Origin: Xestospongia bergquistia
Taxonomy: Eukaryota > Porifera > Demospongiae > Haplosclerida > Petrosiidae
DNA: 64,000 nucleotides
Reading direction: 5' to 3'
Assembly: GCA_963965975.1 (NCBI GenBank)
Contig: OZ014423.1
Location: forward strand, 5,048,301-5,112,300
Under the pieces are notes generated by a model that searched no databases, was not told where the DNA came from, and was given only the letters and a program-made list of their open reading frames with translations. Below are positions 59,989-64,000 of this stretch, in pieces. A program made the translations under genes and the position numbers. Numbering within the stretch: position 1 is the first letter of the stretch; every line of letters starts with the position of its first letter.

Positions 59989-61029
59989 ATGTATTCTCTC
60001 TGGTTATTTATCTTTCTTGTTCTCCTACTAACCTGTTCTATTGAAGGATCCTCTTATTGTATGACTGACTGTGATAGTAATGGTCAGAGACCATTTACTA
60101 AGTATGAAGAGTTGTGTTGTTCTCCCTCAAACAAAGGAGATATAATTCCTGTTACTAAAGACGATGGTCGTACTGGCTATGTTGTATGTCCAGATACTAT
60201 ACCCAAATGGTGTCATATAACTCGTAATATCAGCTCATGCTACAGTATACTACAGTCAAATCCTACTGCTTCCTCAGGTTATTATAATATAACATTATCT
60301 AATGGTCGTCAGGTTGAAGTGTACTGTGATATGGAAGGTAGTCACTGTGATGAAGAAGGAGGTTGGACAAGAGTAGCATTTGTTAACATGAGTGAACCTG
60401 GTTCATCTTGTCCACCTGGACTAGTACAACATGATAACATCACTAATACTAGCTTATGTTGGATTACTAATGAAATGTATTTCTGGGGTTGCAACTCTAC
60501 CTTCTTCTCAACTTATAATCTCGAGTATACCAAAGTGTGTGGTCAAGTGAGAGGACACCAACATGGATATCCTGGTGCTTTTTATTGTTACTTTTATAAT
60601 GATAGCCGATGTATTCTTGAAATAAAGACATTTGGAGTTACTCTTACCTACAGTAATAATCCTCGTAAACATATTTGGACATATGCTGGAGGATGGCATG
60701 AACAAGGAACAGGCACAGTTGATTGTCCCTGTAATAATGGCAGTCTATACATGAACTATACTATACCATTTGTTGGTAATGATTACTACTGTGAATCAGG
60801 ACTTAGTGATTATAATTATGTCTCATATCTCAATGATTCCCCCTGGGATGGTAAGGACTGTCCTGGACGTGAGGCTACCTGTTGTACTTCTCCTAAGATG
60901 CCATGGTTTATAAAGACACTAAATGAGACAGTTAGTGACGATATAGAGTTAAGTGTATGTGGTTACACTTATGACCAGTACTATTTTCATGGGACTAGTC
61001 TTGACCTTGTTGAACTGTACATCAAATAA
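59989..61029 (+). CDS. Secreted fibrinogen-like (FReD-type) protein, copy 1
   Basis: 346 residues in a single exon. The signal peptide is MYSLWLFIFLVLLLTCSIEG. Residues about 80-125 read SCYSILQ, SSGYYNITL, VEVYCDM and GGWTRVAF, the N-terminal half of a fibrinogen-related/intelectin-like fold. The usual C-terminal half is not recognisable and is replaced by a Cys-, Tyr- and Asn-rich region with many N-glycosylation sites (NISS, NITL, NMSE, NTSL, NSTF, NGSL, NYTI, NETV). About 20 cysteines imply disulfides. Such proteins are abundant in sponges and cnidarians and may bind glycans or microbes (inference). It is a near twin of the gene at 61668. Confidence 0.8.
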   Translation: MYSLWLFIFLVLLLTCSIEGSSYCMTDCDSNGQRPFTKYEELCCSPSNKGDIIPVTKDDGRTGYVVCPDTIPKWCHITRNISSCYSILQSNPTASSGYYNITLSNGRQVEVYCDMEGSHCDEEGGWTRVAFVNMSEPGSSCPPGLVQHDNITNTSLCWITNEMYFWGCNSTFFSTYNLEYTKVCGQVRGHQHGYPGAFYCYFYNDSRCILEIKTFGVTLTYSNNPRKHIWTYAGGWHEQGTGTVDCPCNNGSLYMNYTIPFVGNDYYCESGLSDYNYVSYLNDSPWDGKDCPGREATCCTSPKMPWFIKTLNETVSDDIELSVCGYTYDQYYFHGTSLDLVELYIK

Positions 61030-61667
61030 TGGAAGGTCATGCAATTTATCATAACTATATTTTTTGTACTACCTTTTGCTTTGTTGCTTTATTAATCTAA
61101 TTAGATTAATCATTATATTTCAAATAAAATCATACTACTTCAAACACTCAGCTTAGATTTAAACATAAAGTGATTATAGGAATTTAATATATTTATGTAT
61201 TGTCATATTATTATCATAGTGCATGTTCCATTTTCAAATATTCTGTGGTTATTCTACTGGTAATGTATTTTATTTAAAATTAATACTATACTCCAGATCC
61301 TAATCATGGAATATAACTATATTAACTATTGTAAATTCTATATCTATACACATGAACAATAAGATTTTAAAGAACCATTGTATTTACATTGCTCTACAAT
61401 TTCATAAACCACTTTTTAATGATTTCAATCAATGTAATATTATAGATGTGCTAACAAAGTATATAAAATTTAACATTTTTTTTAAGAAACATTCACAATA
61501 TTGTTGCTTTGTAGTTAGTGACAGAGCATATATTAATTTGTTACTTATTATTATTTATCACACCACCACCTCCACAAACTAACTCAGTTAAGTTACATAT
61601 CAAGAATGCAATAAAATAACAATCCTATCAGCAATACCTACCAGTTCTTTTTACTTGCTGTATTGCA
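61030..61667. other. Spacer between duplicated secreted genes
   Basis: 3' flank of copy 1 (its 61210-61316 part is repeated at about 63517-63620) followed by the duplicated promoter of copy 2 (61325-61660, similar to 59615-59980). No separate gene. Confidence 0.7.
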
Positions 61668-62726
61668 ATGTATTCTCTCTGGTTATTTATCTTTCTTGTT
61701 CTCCTACTAACCTGTTCTGTTGAAGGATCCTCTTATTGTGTGGCTGACTGTGATAGTAATGGTCAGAGACTGTTTACTAAGTATGAAGAGTTGTGTTGTT
61801 CTCCCTCAAACAAAGGAGAGATAGTTCCTGTTACTAAAGATGATGGTCGTACTGGCTATGTTGTATGTCCAGATACTATACCCAAATGGTGTCATATAAC
61901 TCGTAATATCAGCTCATGCTACAATATACTACAGTCAAATCCTACTGCTTCCTCAGGTTATTACAATATAACATTATCTAATGGTAATCAGGTTGAAGTG
62001 TACTGTGATATGAAAGGTAGTCACTGTGATGAAGAAGGAGGTTGGACAAGAGTAGCATTTGTTAACATGAGTGAACCTGGTTCATCTTGTCCACCTGGAC
62101 TAGTACAATATGATAACATCAATAATACCAGTTTATGTTGGATCGTTAATGAAACAGATTTCTGGGGTTGCAACTCTACCTTCTTCTTTACTTATAATCT
62201 CAACTATACTAAGGTGTGTGGTCAAGTGAGAGGACACCAATATGGATATGCTGCTGCTTTTTATTGTTACTTTTATAATGATAGCCGATGTGATCCTGAA
62301 ATAAAGACATTTGGAGTAACTCTTAGCTACAGTAACAATCCTCGTAAACATATTTGGACATATGCTGGAGGATGGCATGAACAAGGAACAGACATACTTG
62401 ATTGTCCCTGTAATAATGGCAGTCTATACATGAACTATACTATACCACTTGTTGGTAATGATTACTACTGTGAATCAGGAACTTCTGGTTATGATTATTA
62501 TTATTATTATAGTAATATCTTATATCTCAGTGATCCCCTCTGGGATGGTGAGGACTGTCTTGGACGTGAGGCCACCTGTTGTACTTCTCCTAAGATGCCA
62601 TGGTTTATCAAAACACTAAACGAGACAGTTAATGATGATATTGAATTGAGCGTGTGTGGTGTTTTTTTCAACCAGTATTTCTTGCATGGGACTAGTCTTG
62701 ACCTTATTGAACTGTACATTAAATAA
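61668..62726 (+). CDS. Secreted fibrinogen-like (FReD-type) protein, copy 2
   Basis: 352 residues, single exon, nearly identical in its first 130 residues to copy 1, including the signal peptide MYSLWLFIFLVLLLTCSVEG and the VYCDM..GGWTRVAF core. The start lies 1,679 bp after that of copy 1. Differences cluster in the second half. After YYCESG, copy 1 has LSDYNYVSYLNDSPW while copy 2 has a longer Tyr-rich loop (six residues more). Near the end, GYTYDQYYFHG is replaced by GVFFNQYFLHG. Cysteines are kept. Tandem duplication with a variable loop suggests a diversifying recognition or structural protein; the ligand is unknown. Confidence 0.8.
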   Translation: MYSLWLFIFLVLLLTCSVEGSSYCVADCDSNGQRLFTKYEELCCSPSNKGEIVPVTKDDGRTGYVVCPDTIPKWCHITRNISSCYNILQSNPTASSGYYNITLSNGNQVEVYCDMKGSHCDEEGGWTRVAFVNMSEPGSSCPPGLVQYDNINNTSLCWIVNETDFWGCNSTFFFTYNLNYTKVCGQVRGHQYGYAAAFYCYFYNDSRCDPEIKTFGVTLSYSNNPRKHIWTYAGGWHEQGTDILDCPCNNGSLYMNYTIPLVGNDYYCESGTSGYDYYYYYSNILYLSDPLWDGEDCLGREATCCTSPKMPWFIKTLNETVNDDIELSVCGVFFNQYFLHGTSLDLIELYIK

Positions 62727-63208
62727 CGGAAGGTCATGGAATTTGTACTTTTATATTACCTTTTGCTTTGTTACTTTACTCTAATATAATAATTAACACA
62801 ATATTTTAATATAAAACATACTACTACTTTAGACATCAATTTAGATATAAGCACATGTTATTGTGATACTAAAAAAATAGTTTACATTTATGTATTGTTA
62901 TAACTTCTGATAGTCCAAAAAATTATTTTTTTGTTTTACTTTCTAGCAATAGAAATGGCAACTACATGTACTCGTGGTAAAACTTTGTATAGTAGTTATG
63001 GTCAATGAGTCATGTGGTAGCAAGTTATGATATCACTTCATTCATTCTCTATGGGTATAATAATATTTGTGATTGGTTACTGTAAGTCATACATTATTTA
63101 CTACTAAATACCACTGGTATTGTAATATAATAACAAATTGTTATATCACAATAGTTTTAAAAAGTTTATGAAGGAACAAACTATTACCTTGAGTGCAATT
63201 CTGCTTTA
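62727..63208. other. Spacer after copy 2
   Basis: AT-rich. It lacks a recognisable first part of a third gene, so the 5' two-thirds of copy 3 are deleted. Nothing coding was seen. Confidence 0.5.
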
Positions 63209-63490
63209 ATACATGAACTATACTATACCATTTGTTGGTAATGATTACTATTGTGAATCAGGGTTTAGTGATTATGATTATGTCTTATATTTCAATGATC
63301 CCCTCTGTGATGATAAGAACTGTCCTGGACATGAGGCTACCTGTTGTACTTCTATTAGGTACTCCATGGTTTATCAAAATACTAAATGAGATAGTTAATT
63401 ATGATATGAACTAAGTAATGTGGTTACAGTAATGATCAGCTTGATATTTACAGTACTGCTAATGACCTTGCTGAACTTTATATCGAGTAA
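63209..63490 (+). pseudogene. Truncated third copy of the secreted fibrinogen-like gene
   Basis: Begins abruptly at the place matching MNYTIPFVGNDYYCESG of the intact genes and runs to the matching stop at 63488-63490. An extra base after the TTGTACTTCT segment (about 63350) shifts the frame, and a small deletion leaves an early TAA (about 63413). There is no start region or signal peptide. The 3' flank is like that of copy 1. Confidence 0.85.
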
Positions 63491-63781
63491 CAAAATGCAG
63501 GCACTAATATATATTTTCTCATAGTACATGTTCCATTTTCAGAATATTCTGTGACTATTCTACTGGAAATGTATTTAATTTAAAATTAATACTGTACTCC
63601 AGATCCTAAGCTTGGAATCTAACTACATTAATTTCCATTCAAGTATGGCATTTGTGACATAATATTAATAATAATATGCTTTGTCATTGATGACGTTTCC
63701 AGGATGCAATTTATTTAACCCTTCAGTGACTCCGACCTCCTTGGAAACAACACAAGTAGTGGGTGTCGATCTATATTGGTC

Positions 63782-63967
63782 ATGTCTAGAGTAGGATGGG
63801 AAAGACTAGTGACTATTTCTGATGCTGAATTACGAGGTTCTAGTGAAGATACAGTCGATGAATTATATGCTTTTCTCCTGACTAACAAACTCCAGCCCAC
63901 TTCAGAACTGGTCCAACAATCTGGACACCTTATCAAATTGATATCAACTATACAGACTGTTTTGAGG
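63782..63967 (+). CDS. First exon of a gene running off the window, possibly CEP290
   Basis: ATG at 63782 opens MSRVGWERLVTISDAEL and 62 codons end at a good donor (AGG/GTAGGT). The pattern of W-E/K-x-hydrophobic, acidic-Leu, then two amphipathic helices (VDELYAFLLTNKL, GHLIKLISTIQTVLR) resembles the start of CEP290, a centrosomal and ciliary coiled-coil protein. The match is short and read by eye. Only the first exon is present. Confidence 0.4.
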
Positions 63968-64000
63968 GTAGGTTTGATCAATTTATCAAGTTTACACAGT

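Noticed and set aside
1-64000. tRNA, rRNA or snRNA genes
   Set aside because: No convincing cloverleaf, pol III box pair or rRNA core was seen by eye. Short divergent RNAs could have been missed.

Overview
The window is AT-rich metazoan nuclear DNA with compact, intron-rich genes. Most introns are 40-80 nt with GT..AG ends, and genes often lie 100-500 bp apart on alternating strands. Animal-specific genes (TEAD, parvin, kappaB-Ras, CPT1, Rabin8) sit beside protein types typical of early-branching invertebrates: a ZU5/Death-like protein, phage-type lysozymes, a GIY-YIG-like protein and a tandem family of secreted fibrinogen-like proteins. I infer a demosponge, for example Amphimedon-like. No rRNA, tRNA or species marker is present to prove it.

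Layout. 0-10.4 kb: a WH1/CRIB-like protein (+), GRWD1 (+), Transportin-3 (-) and SNRPE (+). 10.7-21.2 kb: two large, unusual genes in tandem on +. The first is an armadillo/helical-repeat protein with an HNH-like Cys/His module in a 2.5-kb exon. The second is a fusion of a SAMHD1-like HD domain with a ruined active site, a coiled coil, a membrane segment, a ZU5-like domain and a Death-like tail. 21.8-29.6 kb: TEAD/Scalloped (-), with long repeat-bearing introns. 30.8-35.7 kb: a kappaB-Ras-like GTPase, an intronless GIY-YIG-like gene, a 379-bp hAT-type MITE with a perfect 8-bp target duplication, and a frameshifted POT-family transporter (all +). 36.0-39.9 kb: CPT1 (-). 41.3-46.3 kb: Rabin8 and parvin (+). 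46.6-48.9 kb: three intronless genes on -, two T4-type lysozymes and a nucleotidyltransferase-HEPN-like gene. 49.0-59.1 kb: a TMEM9-like gene (+), TMTC3 (-) and GNL2/Nog2 (+). 60.0-63.5 kb: a tandem array of secreted fibrinogen-like genes, two intact and one broken. 63.8 kb to the end: the first exon of a further gene, perhaps CEP290.

How genes relate. Most neighbours are unrelated housekeeping genes (ribosome biogenesis GRWD1 and GNL2, splicing SNRPE and its import receptor TNPO3, focal adhesion parvin, Hippo-output TEAD). Three stretches look accessory and possibly immune-related: 10.7-21.2 kb, 32.8-35.7 kb and 46.6-48.9 kb, plus the lectin-like array at 60-63.5 kb. The strongest candidate for an undescribed system is the SAMHD1-like/ZU5/Death-like fusion at 16.35-21.16 kb, directly downstream of the HNH-like gene. 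Functions outside well-known families are inferred from motifs read by eye; no database search was run.
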